From positions 744,001 through 808,000 of the forward strand of contig JAVJPW010000006.1 of assembly GCA_040217575.1 (NCBI GenBank): a stretch of DNA of 64,000 bases. Direction: 5' to 3'. Shown piece by piece: positions 16,204 to 24,892 of the stretch (position 1 is the stretch's first letter; the number at the start of each line of letters is the position of its first letter). The stretch is from Pacificispira sp040217575. GTDB taxonomy: Bacteria; Pseudomonadota; Alphaproteobacteria; UBA8366; Aestuariispiraceae. The notes under the pieces are model-generated. The model saw only the letters and a program-made list of their open reading frames with translations. It was not told the DNA's origin and made no database searches. A program made the position numbers and the translations under genes.

Positions 16204-17316
16204 ATGGCTTCCAACAAAACGCTTTTGATGCTGCCCGGTGACGGAATCGGACCTGAGGTCTGTAACGAAGTCCGCAAGGTCGTCGACTGGATGGACAAAC
16301 ATCGCGCCGTTACCTTCGACATCAAGGAAGACCTGGTCGGTGGCGCCGCATACGATGCGCACGGAACTCCCCTGACGGACGAAGCGATGGACAAGGCACA
16401 GAACGCGGATGCCGTCCTGTTCGGTGCCGTTGGCGGCCCGCAATACGACAATCTGGGCTGGGACGCGCGGCCGGAAGCCGGGCTACTGCGCCTGCGCAAG
16501 GAAATGGACCTGTTTGCGAACCTGCGTCCGGCGGTCACGTTTGATGCGCTGCTGGGTGCCTCCACCCTGAAGGAAGAGGTTGTGCGCGGTCTGGACATCA
16601 TGATCGTGCGAGAGCTGACCGCCGGTGTCTATTTCGGTGAACCGCGCGGCATGCAGACCTGGGAAGGCCAGGAACGCTGCATCGACACGCAATCCTATAC
16701 CAAGGATGAAATCGTGCGCGTTGCCGAAGTCGCATTCGACCTGGCGCGCAAACGCAACGGCAAGGTGACGTCGGTCGAAAAGGCGAACGTGATGAAGACC
16801 GGTGTCTTCTGGCGTCAGACCGTGACGGAACTGCATAAGGAAGGCGGCTACGACGATATCGAACTGGGTCACATGTATGCCGACAACTGCGCGATGCAGC
16901 TGGTCCGCTATCCGAAGCAGTTCGACGTGATCGTAACCGACAACCTGTTCGGCGACATGCTGTCCGACTGTGCGGCGATGCTGACCGGGTCGCTGGGGAT
17001 GTTGCCTTCCGCGTCGCTGGGCTCTGTGGATGAAACCGGCCGCCGCAAAGCGCTGTACGAACCGGTGCACGGTTCCGCGCCCGATATCGCGGGTGAGGGC
17101 AAGGCGAACCCGCTCGCCATGCTGCTCAGCTTTGCGATGACGCTGCGCTACAGTTTCGGGCTTGGCGAAGATGCGGATCTGGTCGAACAGGCCGCACAGG
17201 CCGTGCTGACCGGCGGCAAACGGACGCTGGATATCATGGCTGATGGATGCGAGGCGGTTTCGACCGGCCAGATGGGCGACGCGGTGGTCGAAGAACTGAA
17301 CCGGCGCGCGGCGTAA
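16204..17316 (+). CDS. leuB: 3-isopropylmalate dehydrogenase
   Basis: The 370-residue protein is a standard LeuB: MLPGDGIGPEV at the N-terminus, AVGGPQYDN, the substrate arginines in LRKEMDLFANLRPA, VTDNLFGDMLSD for the metal site, and the NAD-binding EPVHGSAPDIAG. It oxidises and decarboxylates 3-isopropylmalate to 2-oxoisocaproate. It is divergent from the leuA leader, with about 170 bases between. The alphaproteobacterial order is usually leuB directly followed by asd. Here asd lies some 5.4 kb away with eight features between. Confidence 0.95.
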   Translation: MASNKTLLMLPGDGIGPEVCNEVRKVVDWMDKHRAVTFDIKEDLVGGAAYDAHGTPLTDEAMDKAQNADAVLFGAVGGPQYDNLGWDARPEAGLLRLRKEMDLFANLRPAVTFDALLGASTLKEEVVRGLDIMIVRELTAGVYFGEPRGMQTWEGQERCIDTQSYTKDEIVRVAEVAFDLARKRNGKVTSVEKANVMKTGVFWRQTVTELHKEGGYDDIELGHMYADNCAMQLVRYPKQFDVIVTDNLFGDMLSDCAAMLTGSLGMLPSASLGSVDETGRRKALYEPVHGSAPDIAGEGKANPLAMLLSFAMTLRYSFGLGEDADLVEQAAQAVLTGGKRTLDIMADGCEAVSTGQMGDAVVEELNRRAA

Positions 17317-17329
17317 TCCGGGCAGGGGC

Positions 17330-17932
17330 GTGCGATTTCCCGGGATACTTCTGGGCCTTTTGATTCCGGTTCTGGTCTGGTCGGGAATCGACCCGGCCGA
17401 ACGGCTGACATGGTGGCTTGAAAGCCTTCCGGTTCTGATTGCGGTCCCGCTTCTGATGGCGACGGCCGCACGCTTTCCCCTGACACCGTTGGTTTACGGT
17501 CTTATCTGGCTGCATTGCATCATACTGCTGGTTGGCGCGCATTATACCTATGCCGATGTGCCGGCGGGGAACTGGCTTCGTGACGCGTTTGACCTGTCGC
17601 GAAATCATTACGACCGGTTGGGACATTTCGTTCAGGGCGCCATTCCGGCCATCGTGGCCCGGGAGTTGCTGATCCGTCTGACACCGATTCGTCCCGGCAA
17701 ATGGCTGTTTGCCATTGTCACGCTCAGCATGCTGGGGGTCAGTGCGGCCTATGAATTGCTGGAATGGCTGGCGGCGGTCGGCGCCGGTGCGGATGCGGAC
17801 AGTTTCCTTGGGCACCAGGGCGATGTCTGGGACGCGCAGAAGGACATGGCACTGGCACTGACAGGCGCGATGCTGGCCCAACTGTTTCTGGGCCGGTTGC
17901 ACGACCGGCAGATCATGACCCTGGCACGGTAG
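17330..17932 (+). CDS. DUF2238 (YjdF-like) membrane protein
   Basis: A 200-residue inner-membrane protein with about five or six hydrophobic segments and the family landmarks GAHYTYADVPAG, NHYDRLGHFVQG, IVARELLIR, AAYELLEW and FLGHQGDVWDAQKDM (PF09997, YjdF). The function of the family is unknown; conserved histidines and acidic residues suggest metal or lipid chemistry at the membrane face. The GTG start is 13 bases after the leuB stop with GGCAGGGG before it, so it may be read through from leuB. Confidence 0.85.
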   Translation: MRFPGILLGLLIPVLVWSGIDPAERLTWWLESLPVLIAVPLLMATAARFPLTPLVYGLIWLHCIILLVGAHYTYADVPAGNWLRDAFDLSRNHYDRLGHFVQGAIPAIVARELLIRLTPIRPGKWLFAIVTLSMLGVSAAYELLEWLAAVGAGADADSFLGHQGDVWDAQKDMALALTGAMLAQLFLGRLHDRQIMTLAR

Positions 17933-17989
17933 GACCGGGCGTCGACGGACCTTCATTTCACCCTACCGTATCGTAACTGTCATATATTC

Positions 17990-18904
17990 ATGTTAGCGTC
18001 GCCCCAAGGAAACGCATGGAATAATCGCGTGGTCGATTTAGCAGAAAATCAACAGCTTAGACCCCTTCTCCCGGTCGGAGAACTCAGCTACGTACAGCCG
18101 TCGGATCCGCTGCCGCTGCGCGCCGTGACTCGCGCTGTGGAACGGCTGACCGGGTCCCGACGGCTTGAGAAGCTCTACCGTCGCTGGCGTGTCGAAAAAT
18201 ATGCACAAGGGGCGCCATTTTGGGATTCGGCACTTGAAATGCTGGGGGTGGAACTGCGCCTTCATGGTGCCGGCTGGCCGCCCGACCTGGCGGAAGACGA
18301 ACCGCGGATCATCATTGCGAACCATCCCTATGGCATCATGGACGGTGTCGCCGCCGCGGCCTTGGCGGAACGGCTGGGGCGTCCCTTCAAGGTGCTGGTG
18401 CATGAGGCGCTTTTGCGTGTGCCGGAACCGGAACCCTATCTGTTGCCTGTTGATTTCTCGGAAAGCCGGGAAGCGGTCAGGAACAATCTGGAACTCAGGA
18501 AAAACGCGCTGAAGGCGCTGGCGGATGGGGAAACGATCGTGATTTTTCCCGCCGGCGGCGTGTCGACCGCGCCAAAGGTTCTGGGCCCGGCGGAAGACCT
18601 GCCGTGGAAAAGATTTGCCGCACGCCTGATCCGGGAAGCACGGGCAACCGTCCTGCCGCTTTATTTCCCGGGTCAGAACGGGTTTTTGTTTCAGGCTGTC
18701 AGCCGGGTGAGCATGCGTCTTCGCATTTCGATGATTGTGGGCGCCGCGAGGAAACGGTTGAACCGGCCACTGGATGTCTGTGTTGGCGAACCGATTCGAT
18801 TCGAGGAACTGGAGGGGGCGGCCGGCGACCGCGATGTATTGATGGAAGTGCTTCGCAGTCGGGTCTATGACCTGTCACGGACTTTTGGCAGCAATGATAT
18901 ATAA
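17990..18904 (+). CDS. Lysophospholipid acyltransferase (PlsC/LPLAT family)
   Basis: The acyltransferase motif appears as NHPYGIMDG near residues 110-118, followed by FPAGGVSTA near 185, the pattern of 1-acylglycerol-3-phosphate and related acyltransferases. It should transfer an acyl chain from acyl-ACP or acyl-CoA to a lysolipid at the inner membrane. The product (304 residues) is longer at the N-terminus than minimal PlsC and resembles the group that includes OlsA-like ornithine-lipid enzymes. The start is uncertain: ATG 17990 or GTG 18029, the latter preceded by AAGGAAACGC about 14 bases upstream. Confidence 0.8.
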   Translation: MLASPQGNAWNNRVVDLAENQQLRPLLPVGELSYVQPSDPLPLRAVTRAVERLTGSRRLEKLYRRWRVEKYAQGAPFWDSALEMLGVELRLHGAGWPPDLAEDEPRIIIANHPYGIMDGVAAAALAERLGRPFKVLVHEALLRVPEPEPYLLPVDFSESREAVRNNLELRKNALKALADGETIVIFPAGGVSTAPKVLGPAEDLPWKRFAARLIREARATVLPLYFPGQNGFLFQAVSRVSMRLRISMIVGAARKRLNRPLDVCVGEPIRFEELEGAAGDRDVLMEVLRSRVYDLSRTFGSNDI

Positions 18905-18988
18905 TTATCCGACCTTTTTTGGTTGGGCTTTATCTTTCTAAGTTAAACTTTTTATTCATATTTTTGACGGCATTCTGCCCAAGGAAAA

Positions 18989-19016
18989 GGTAGTGAACTA
19001 CCGTCACACCGCGGTG
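18989..19016. promoter_or_regulatory. Two adjacent palindromes before the pentapeptide/kinase operon
   Basis: GGTAGT GA ACTACC (18989-19002) is a perfect inverted repeat with a two-base centre. CACCGCGGTG (19007-19016) is a perfect ten-base palindrome directly after it. They lie 47 to 74 bases before the ATG at 19063 in an otherwise AT-rich gap, a typical position for regulator binding. Confidence 0.4.
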
Positions 19017-19062
19017 GCCTTGATTGTTATTTTGCATGCGATGTTCTGAGGGCGTTTTTTAA

Positions 19063-20382
19063 ATGGATGAGCAGGTAAGCAAGGAGGAATTAGAGAAAAT
19101 CCTGCTGCTTCACGAACGCTTCCTTGATCGAAAATCAAGCGGTAAGCGCGCATTGCTGAAATACAGCAATTTGGAACGATGCGCGATGCAGAACCGTCGC
19201 CTGGACGAAGCGGATTTTTCTGGCGCGATTTTACGAAATGCCCGCCTTGACCGTGCCCAGTTGGGTTTTGCCAATTTCTATGGCGCGGACCTGTCCCATG
19301 CAGTTTTGGACGGCGCCAACTTGCACCGAGCCGACCTTCGCGGCGCTTGTTTCAGAGGTGCGTCACTGAATGGTGCCATCATGACCGAAGTGGACATCCG
19401 CGAAGCGATACTGGCGCAGTCGGATTCCAAAGCTGGCCTCACCAATATGGAAGAGCCGGACAAACAGGGCGGCGACCTGACCGGTGCCTCTATCCTCGGG
19501 GCGACGCTTTCGCGCGCAAAGATTGGTAACAGTTTCGCCATTGCGGCGGATTTTACCGGCGCAGAAATGCGAAATGTCACCTTCCGAAAAGCAGATCTTC
19601 GAAATGCCGTTTTTGCGAACGTGAATCTGCAAGGGGCGAACTTCAGCGGCTGCAAGGTTGAAAATGCGGACTTCAGCGGCGCCATCTTGACCGAGGTGGA
19701 GGTACAGGACAGCAATTTTGACGGGACCGACCTGACCGGCGCCATTGCCGACGACATTCTTTTATCGAGCGAAGCCTTTCGAAACGCAAAACTGCCGGTC
19801 CCGCTTGAACAGTCGGACTTTGATTTGAACCAGATGTTGGAAGAGCATTTTGTCTGGATCAAATCGAACTCCGCGAAAGGAAAGCGTCTTGAAATTGCTG
19901 CGATCACGCTCCGCGGGCTGGAACTGCCGAACGCTTCGTTGGCCGCGGCCCGTATCCAGCGAGTCTGTCTTTTCCAGGCCCTCCTGCAAGAATCATCAAT
20001 GGCGCTGATCGATTTCGAAGGCACGGACCTCAGGCTTGCTGATTTGGCAAAATCAGACATGCGTGGGGCCCGATTGGACAATACGCATTGTACAGAAGCC
20101 AACATGTCCGAGGTCAACCTGGGTCCATTGCGGATCGAAGGGCGCAATCGGGTTATGACCTCAAGCTTGAAAAATGCTGTACTGGCAGGTGCGAATTTTC
20201 GGGGCACTTCGTTTCGTGGTGCCAATCTGACCGGAGCGGACTTGCGACGCGCAGACTTAACCGACGCCGATTTTACGGGGGCAAATCTGGCTGGCGCCAG
20301 TTTGGAGGGGGCAAAACAAAAGGGCGCGATCTTCGAAGGCTGTCAAATGACAGGCTGCATAGGTGCGATTGATGAGCGATGA
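19063..20382 (+). CDS. Pentapeptide-repeat protein
   Basis: After a charged helical N-terminus (about residues 1-40) the 439-residue protein is built mostly of A(D/N)LXX pentapeptides, for example ADFSG, ADLSH, ADLRG and ANFRG. They fall in three blocks, at about 45-120, 140-230 and 280-435, separated by less regular stretches. Such repeats fold as a right-handed square beta-helix. Some family members mimic DNA and protect gyrase, many are scaffolds, and nothing here decides between them. No signal peptide or TM segment is present. The stop overlaps the start of the histidine kinase by 11 bases, so the two act in one operon. Confidence 0.9.
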   Translation: MDEQVSKEELEKILLLHERFLDRKSSGKRALLKYSNLERCAMQNRRLDEADFSGAILRNARLDRAQLGFANFYGADLSHAVLDGANLHRADLRGACFRGASLNGAIMTEVDIREAILAQSDSKAGLTNMEEPDKQGGDLTGASILGATLSRAKIGNSFAIAADFTGAEMRNVTFRKADLRNAVFANVNLQGANFSGCKVENADFSGAILTEVEVQDSNFDGTDLTGAIADDILLSSEAFRNAKLPVPLEQSDFDLNQMLEEHFVWIKSNSAKGKRLEIAAITLRGLELPNASLAAARIQRVCLFQALLQESSMALIDFEGTDLRLADLAKSDMRGARLDNTHCTEANMSEVNLGPLRIEGRNRVMTSSLKNAVLAGANFRGTSFRGANLTGADLRRADLTDADFTGANLAGASLEGAKQKGAIFEGCQMTGCIGAIDER

Positions 20383-21478
20383 AAATGTTACTGCCTGTGA
20401 ACCTACCGATGAACGTCTTCCCACGGTAACTCTGCTTGGAATTCAAATTGTTTCCGCCGACAGCCCTGCGGCGAAGATGCTGGACCTGCCTGAAACACGG
20501 GAACAGACGGTCTCTATACTGGATTTCGTAGAGTTTCAGTTTCCCCTGGATGCACAGAAGACGATCGAGCAGGGACAGTCGGACAGCTTGCCGGCCTGGA
20601 TCATCGCACGAACGAAAAGCGGCGCGCAGGTTGTGTTCCTGGGCGGGGCCCGTTTCCCGGACGGTTCAAGGGACTGGCATCTGGTGTATTCCCTGGCAAC
20701 CGCGTTCAACAAGGACGGCAGTGGCAAGCCAACCGCGTCGGCCGATGCCCTAACCCGCCTATTTTCCAATCTTTCTCATGAAATGATGACACCCCTGAAC
20801 GCCATCATCGGCTTTAGTGAGATCATTTGTGGACAGCATTTCGGTGCCGTTCCGTCCCGCTACCAGGATTACGCGCAGGATATCACATCGTCGGCCCGAT
20901 ACCTTCTTGCGATGATAAAAAGCGCCCTGGAACTGGGCCGCCTGGGTTCCGGCAAGGAAAGCCTGTCGGAAACACCATGCGACCTGAAGGCGATCATCAA
21001 AAGTGCGATGGGAATGCTGGCGGGCGCCGCGTCGAAAAAGAACCTTCGCATTCATCTGGAAGAACTGGATGCGTGCCCGACATTGTATCTGGATGAAACG
21101 AAAATACTTCAGGTGTTTACGAATATCATTTCGAACTCGGTGAAATATTCGAAACGCAACAGTGAAATCACGGTGCGATACGTTGGCGAATCCGAGGAGT
21201 TCCTTACTTTCCAAATTTCCGACGATGGCATCGGCATGACCGGTGAAGATCTGAAAACAGCGATGATGCCTTTCGGCCGCGCGGAATATACGTTCAACGC
21301 AGCCGAACCCGGGACGGGTTTGGGTATCCCGATCGCAAGCGCGATTGTCGAATCTCATGGTGGAAAGCTGATTATCGAAAGCGATCCGGCTAAGGGAACG
21401 GTTGTCAGCATAATGTTGCCGTCGGACCGCGCTTTGACGGATGTCGGGGGTGGGCTTTCCGAACTGCTGCCATCCTGA
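20372..21478 (+). CDS. Soluble sensor histidine kinase
   Basis: From ATG 20372 the product is 368 residues with no transmembrane segment. An N-terminal region of about 120 residues (possibly PAS-like) precedes the dimerisation helix with H136 in NLSHEMMTPLNAIIGFSE. The ATPase domain has the N box NIISNSVKYS, G1 DDGIGM, an F box (PFGRAE) and G2 GTGLGI. It should autophosphorylate in the cytoplasm and pass phosphate to a response regulator, but none is encoded next to it. Its start lies within the end of the pentapeptide-repeat gene, which suggests the repeat protein is a partner. Confidence 0.9.
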   Translation: MSDENVTACEPTDERLPTVTLLGIQIVSADSPAAKMLDLPETREQTVSILDFVEFQFPLDAQKTIEQGQSDSLPAWIIARTKSGAQVVFLGGARFPDGSRDWHLVYSLATAFNKDGSGKPTASADALTRLFSNLSHEMMTPLNAIIGFSEIICGQHFGAVPSRYQDYAQDITSSARYLLAMIKSALELGRLGSGKESLSETPCDLKAIIKSAMGMLAGAASKKNLRIHLEELDACPTLYLDETKILQVFTNIISNSVKYSKRNSEITVRYVGESEEFLTFQISDDGIGMTGEDLKTAMMPFGRAEYTFNAAEPGTGLGIPIASAIVESHGGKLIIESDPAKGTVVSIMLPSDRALTDVGGGLSELLPS

Positions 21479-21490
21479 TGCCGCTTCAGT

Positions 21491-21514
21491 TGCCGAACAA
21501 ACGGATGTTCGGCA
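21491..21514. terminator. Hairpin between convergent genes
   Basis: TGCCGAACA (21491-21499) and TGTTCGGCA (21506-21514) are perfect reverse complements with a six-base loop, between the convergent kinase and MBL hydrolase genes. There is no long U-tract in either direction, so it is a likely but not canonical bidirectional terminator. Confidence 0.5.
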
Positions 21515-21532
21515 TGACGGAAGGGCAGCGGC

Positions 21533-22393
21533 CTATAAACCGTTCAGCGGAATTTTCAGATAGGCAATGCCATTTGCTTCCGGTTCCGGCAGGTGCCCGG
21601 CGCGGATATTCACCTGAACAGATGGCAAGATGAGGTCCGGCGCGTTTAAGGTGGCGTCCCTTTCCGTGCGGAATTTCACGAATGCTTCTTCGTCCACCGT
21701 CGCGTTGATGTGGATATTTTCCGCATTCTGCTGGGCGACCGTCGTTTCCCAGATGAAGTCGCGCCCGCCCGGCCCATAGTCGTGGCACAGGAACAGGCGC
21801 GTATTGTCCGGATAGGACAGAAGCCGGCGCACGGATTTGTACAATGTTCGCGCATCGCCGTTCGGGAAGTCGCACCGTGCGGACCCGAAGTCCGGCATGA
21901 AGATCGTGTCGCCGGTAAAAATAGCGTCTCCGACCTTGTAGGCGGAACAGGCCGGCGTGTGTCCGGGAACGCTAAGTACCTCGATCTCATATTCGCCAAG
22001 CGACAGTTTTTCACCGTCGGCCAGCAGCCGATCGAAATGAGAACCGTCCGTCGGAAAGTCTGGTCCCAGGTTGAAAATATCCGCGAATGTCTTTTGAACC
22101 TTGCCGACCTGGTTGCCGATGCAAACGGCGCCGCCGAGTTCGGATTTCAAGAACTGCGCGGCGGTCATGTGGTCCGCGTGCACATGCGTATCCAGAATGT
22201 AGTCCACCGTGGCGCCTGCGCTCTGCACCGTCTCGATCAGCTTTTCCGCCGATACTGTCGACGTGCGCCCTGCTTTCGCATCGAAATCCAGAACACTGTC
22301 GATGATTGCCGCTTGACGGGTTTCCGGGTCGATCAGGACATAGGAAACGGTCTTTGTCGCAGGGTCGAACTGGGACTTTATGTCCAAGGGCAT
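21533..22393 (-). CDS. MBL-fold hydrolase, persulfide dioxygenase-like
   Basis: A 286-residue metallo-beta-lactamase-fold enzyme. FDPATKTVSYVLIDPETRQAA opens the chain, THVHADHM is the metal motif, VPGHTPACSAY supplies the next histidine and FTGDTIFMPDFG the bridging aspartate. The pattern matches ETHE1/Blh-type persulfide dioxygenases, which oxidise glutathione persulfide to sulfite with a single iron. No rhodanese domain is fused. It stands alone, with an about 310-base gap to asd. Glyoxalase II is the alternative but fits less well. Confidence 0.8.
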   Translation of the reverse strand: MPLDIKSQFDPATKTVSYVLIDPETRQAAIIDSVLDFDAKAGRTSTVSAEKLIETVQSAGATVDYILDTHVHADHMTAAQFLKSELGGAVCIGNQVGKVQKTFADIFNLGPDFPTDGSHFDRLLADGEKLSLGEYEIEVLSVPGHTPACSAYKVGDAIFTGDTIFMPDFGSARCDFPNGDARTLYKSVRRLLSYPDNTRLFLCHDYGPGGRDFIWETTVAQQNAENIHINATVDEEAFVKFRTERDATLNAPDLILPSVQVNIRAGHLPEPEANGIAYLKIPLNGL

Positions 22394-22514
22394 ATGCGGG
22401 TCCGTTCCATATTTTCTTGTTGCGGGAATTTGCAGCGGGGACTAGGTTCCGCCCGTTCCCTTCATTGGAATGGGAACAAACTGGAAAGAATTTGTCGATG
22501 CGCCATTTTGTCTT

Positions 22515-22534
22515 TTGTGCCGTCAACGGCACAA
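22515..22534 (+). promoter_or_regulatory. Perfect hairpin in asd upstream region
   Basis: TTGTGCCGT (22515-22523) and ACGGCACAA (22526-22534) form a nine-pair stem around CA; the 22394-22702 gap contains this and one more hairpin and no gene I can support. AAAACG follows, and there is no U-tract on the plus strand. On the minus strand the stem is followed by AAGACAAAAT. Confidence 0.4.
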
Positions 22535-22600
22535 CGAAAACGACGAAGACGAAGACCGGAGCCTGAGAGGGACCCCGCGCAGCCGACATATGAGCGAACA

Positions 22601-22636
22601 CGCTTCATCGGGCCGGGGTTTTCCCGGCCCGAAGCG
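22601..22636 (+). promoter_or_regulatory. Strong GC-rich hairpin in asd leader
   Basis: TCGGGCCGGG (22608-22617) and CCCGGCCCGA (22623-22632) are perfect reverse complements around GTTTT. CGCT and AGCG extend the stem beyond a two-base bulge. It ends about 66 bases before the asd ATG. No known riboswitch pattern, including lysine, could be matched by eye. Confidence 0.45.
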
Positions 22637-22702
22637 TATCGGGCCCAAGGGTTCCCCAGAAAACATGCCCGGCAAGGCGCCTAAAAGAAGGAAAAGGTTG
22701 AT

Positions 22703-23719
22703 ATGGGTTACAAGATTGCAGTCGTCGGCGCGACCGGAAATGTCGGCATGGAAATGCTGAAAATTCTGGCGGAGCGCGACTTTCCCGCAGATGACGTGGT
22801 CGCGTTGGCGTCGGAATCGTCGATCGGCAAGGAAGTGTCCTATGGCGAGAGCGAGACGTTGAAGGTTCAGGCGCTGAAGCATTTCGACTTCAAGGGAACG
22901 GACATCGTCTTTTCCTCCCCCGGGGCGTCCGTTAGTGCGATTTACTCACCGAAGGCCGCGGCCGCCGGCGCCGTCGTCGTGGACAATACTTCCCAGTTCC
23001 GTATGGACCCGGATGTCCCCCTGGTCGTGCCGGAAGTAAACCCCGACGCGCTGAAGGATTTTGGGAAAAAGAACATCATCGCCAACCCGAACTGTTCCAC
23101 CATCCAGATGGTGGTTGCCTTGAAGCCCATCCATGACGCGGCGACGATCAAGCGGGTGGTCGTTTCGACCTATCAGTCTGTTTCCGGCGCGGGGCGCGAA
23201 GGAATGGACGAACTCTTCAACCAGACCCGGGCCGTCTATGTGAACGACCCGATGGAACGGCACAAATTCACCAAGCAGATCGCCTTCAACGTCATTCCCC
23301 ATATCGACGTCTTCATGGATGACGGGTCGTGCAAGGAAGAATGGAAGATGATGGTGGAAACGAAGAAGATCCTGGATCCCAAGATCAAACTTCACGCCAC
23401 CTGTGTCCGGGTGCCGGTCTTCATCGGCCATGCCGAGGCGGTGAATCTGGAACTCGAAAACGAACTGAGTGCCGAGGATGCGCGCGAGATCCTGCGCAAG
23501 GCTGAAGGCTGCGTCGTCGTCGACCATCGCGCGGACGAAGGCTATGTCACGCCGGACGAGTGTGCGGGCGAAGATGCCGTCTATGTTTCCCGTATCCGGG
23601 AAGACGCGACGGTCGAAAACGGGCTTTCGCTTTGGGTCGTGTCCGACAACCTGCGCAAGGGGGCGGCGCTGAACACGGTTCAGATCGCCGAACGGATGAT
23701 TCAGGACAGCCTGATCTGA
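22703..23719 (+). CDS. asd: Aspartate-semialdehyde dehydrogenase
   Basis: The 338-residue protein is a standard Asd with NADP site GATGNVGMEML, SSPGASVS, DNTSQFRMD and the catalytic cysteine C131 in NPNCSTIQ. CVRVPVFIGHAE carries the catalytic histidine. It reduces aspartyl-4-phosphate to aspartate semialdehyde, feeding lysine, diaminopimelate, threonine and methionine synthesis. AAGGAAAAGG lies upstream of the ATG. The long leader with two strong hairpins suggests post-transcriptional control. Confidence 0.95.
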   Translation: MGYKIAVVGATGNVGMEMLKILAERDFPADDVVALASESSIGKEVSYGESETLKVQALKHFDFKGTDIVFSSPGASVSAIYSPKAAAAGAVVVDNTSQFRMDPDVPLVVPEVNPDALKDFGKKNIIANPNCSTIQMVVALKPIHDAATIKRVVVSTYQSVSGAGREGMDELFNQTRAVYVNDPMERHKFTKQIAFNVIPHIDVFMDDGSCKEEWKMMVETKKILDPKIKLHATCVRVPVFIGHAEAVNLELENELSAEDAREILRKAEGCVVVDHRADEGYVTPDECAGEDAVYVSRIREDATVENGLSLWVVSDNLRKGAALNTVQIAERMIQDSLI

Positions 23720-23771
23720 TTAAAGGGTCAAAATGGCATTTAACCTGAATTCCGGCCGGAGAGGGTGAGCG

Positions 23772-24671
23772 ATGACGGGTCTTTTCGACGGGTTCAGGAT
23801 TGACCGCATCGCCGTCAGCCACGCGCTGGCGGACGATGTGGGGCTGCATGTGCGGATCGGCGGCAGCGGGCCGCCGCTCCTCCTCCTGCATGGGTATCCG
23901 CAGACCGGTGCGATGTGGCACCGGATCGCGCCCGCACTGGCGGAACGGTTCACGGTCATCTGTCCGGACCTGCGCGGTTATGGCGCGTCAGACAAACCCG
24001 CCAGCGATGGGACACACATTGCCTATTCCAAACGGGCGACGGCGGCTGACATGGCGGCCCTGATGACAGAACTGGGTTTCGACCGGTTTCAGGTCGCGGG
24101 CCATGACCGGGGCGGGCGGGTGACGCACCGTCTGTGTTTGGACCATGCCGACCGTGTGATCCGCGCATCGGTTCTGGACATCATCCCGACCCGCACCTTC
24201 TTCCGGGAAGCGTTCCATGCCGCGTCCCACGCCTATTACCATTGGTACTTCCTGGCACAGCCGGAACCGTTGCCGGAAACACTGATCGGCGCAGACCCCG
24301 TCTTCTATTTCCGCGCCAAGGCCGGCGGATTGAGCAAGACAGGAACGGATTTCTTTCATCCCGATGCACAGGCGGAATACGAAGCCGCCTTCTCGCGGCC
24401 CGATGTTATCCATGCAACTTGCGAGGATTACCGTGCGGCCGCCAGCATCGACCTGACCCATGACGAGGCGGACCAGGACCGCAAGGTCGAATGCCCGCTG
24501 CTGGTCCTGTGGGGACGGAATGCGCCGATGGAAAAACATTTCGACGTTCTGTCCACCTGGCGCGATCGCGCGGTTGCGCCGGAAGGTTTCGCCATCGACA
24601 GCGGCCATTTCCTGGCGGAAGAAAACCCGGATGCGACGCTGGCGGCCTTCCTTGATTTCTTTGAAACGTGA
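23772..24671 (+). CDS. Alpha/beta hydrolase, fluoroacetate/haloacetate dehalogenase-like
   Basis: The 299-residue hydrolase has the nucleophile aspartate D112 in GHDRGGRVTHR, with R113 and R116 for carboxylate binding. D136, H157, W158, Y220 and the catalytic H279 (SGHFLAEENP) complete the site. These match in order and spacing the catalytic and fluoride-pocket residues known from the Rhodopseudomonas fluoroacetate dehalogenase RPA1163. The expected reaction is hydrolysis of haloacetate to glycolate plus halide. Glycolate would feed glyoxylate and thus the sgaA/mtkAB module. The natural substrate is not certain, since the family is larger than its tested members. No haloacid transporter is adjacent. 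Confidence 0.8.
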   Translation: MTGLFDGFRIDRIAVSHALADDVGLHVRIGGSGPPLLLLHGYPQTGAMWHRIAPALAERFTVICPDLRGYGASDKPASDGTHIAYSKRATAADMAALMTELGFDRFQVAGHDRGGRVTHRLCLDHADRVIRASVLDIIPTRTFFREAFHAASHAYYHWYFLAQPEPLPETLIGADPVFYFRAKAGGLSKTGTDFFHPDAQAEYEAAFSRPDVIHATCEDYRAAASIDLTHDEADQDRKVECPLLVLWGRNAPMEKHFDVLSTWRDRAVAPEGFAIDSGHFLAEENPDATLAAFLDFFET

Positions 24672-24751
24672 TTGGGTGCACACAGGCCTGAAACAGGTCT
24701 TGCAAGGCGCGCGCTGATCCCTTAAACACCCGTCTGCCCGTCAAACGGCAT

Positions 24752-24827
24752 GCCCAGATAGCTCAGTTGGTAGAGCATGCGATTGAAAATCGCAGTGTCG
24801 GTGGTTCGATTCCTCCTCTGGGCACCA
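24752..24827 (+). tRNA. tRNA-Phe (GAA)
   Basis: A 76-base cloverleaf with encoded CCA: acceptor GCCCAGA pairs with TCTGGGC, the D arm is GCTC/GAGC, the anticodon stem is TGCGA/TCGCA with loop TTGAAAA (anticodon GAA at 24785-24787), and the T arm is GGTGG TTCGATT CCTCC. All stems pair. A GC-rich stretch ending in CTTTTT near 24880-24885 may terminate it. Confidence 0.97.
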
Positions 24828-24892
24828 CTTCCCCTAAATTTTTGATCTTTGAAGCGGTCTGGCATGCGGCCGATGCGGGCTTTTTGCGCGTC

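Noticed and set aside
22394..22702. Lysine riboswitch upstream of asd
   Set aside because: Two strong hairpins are present but the conserved lysine-riboswitch core blocks could not be found.
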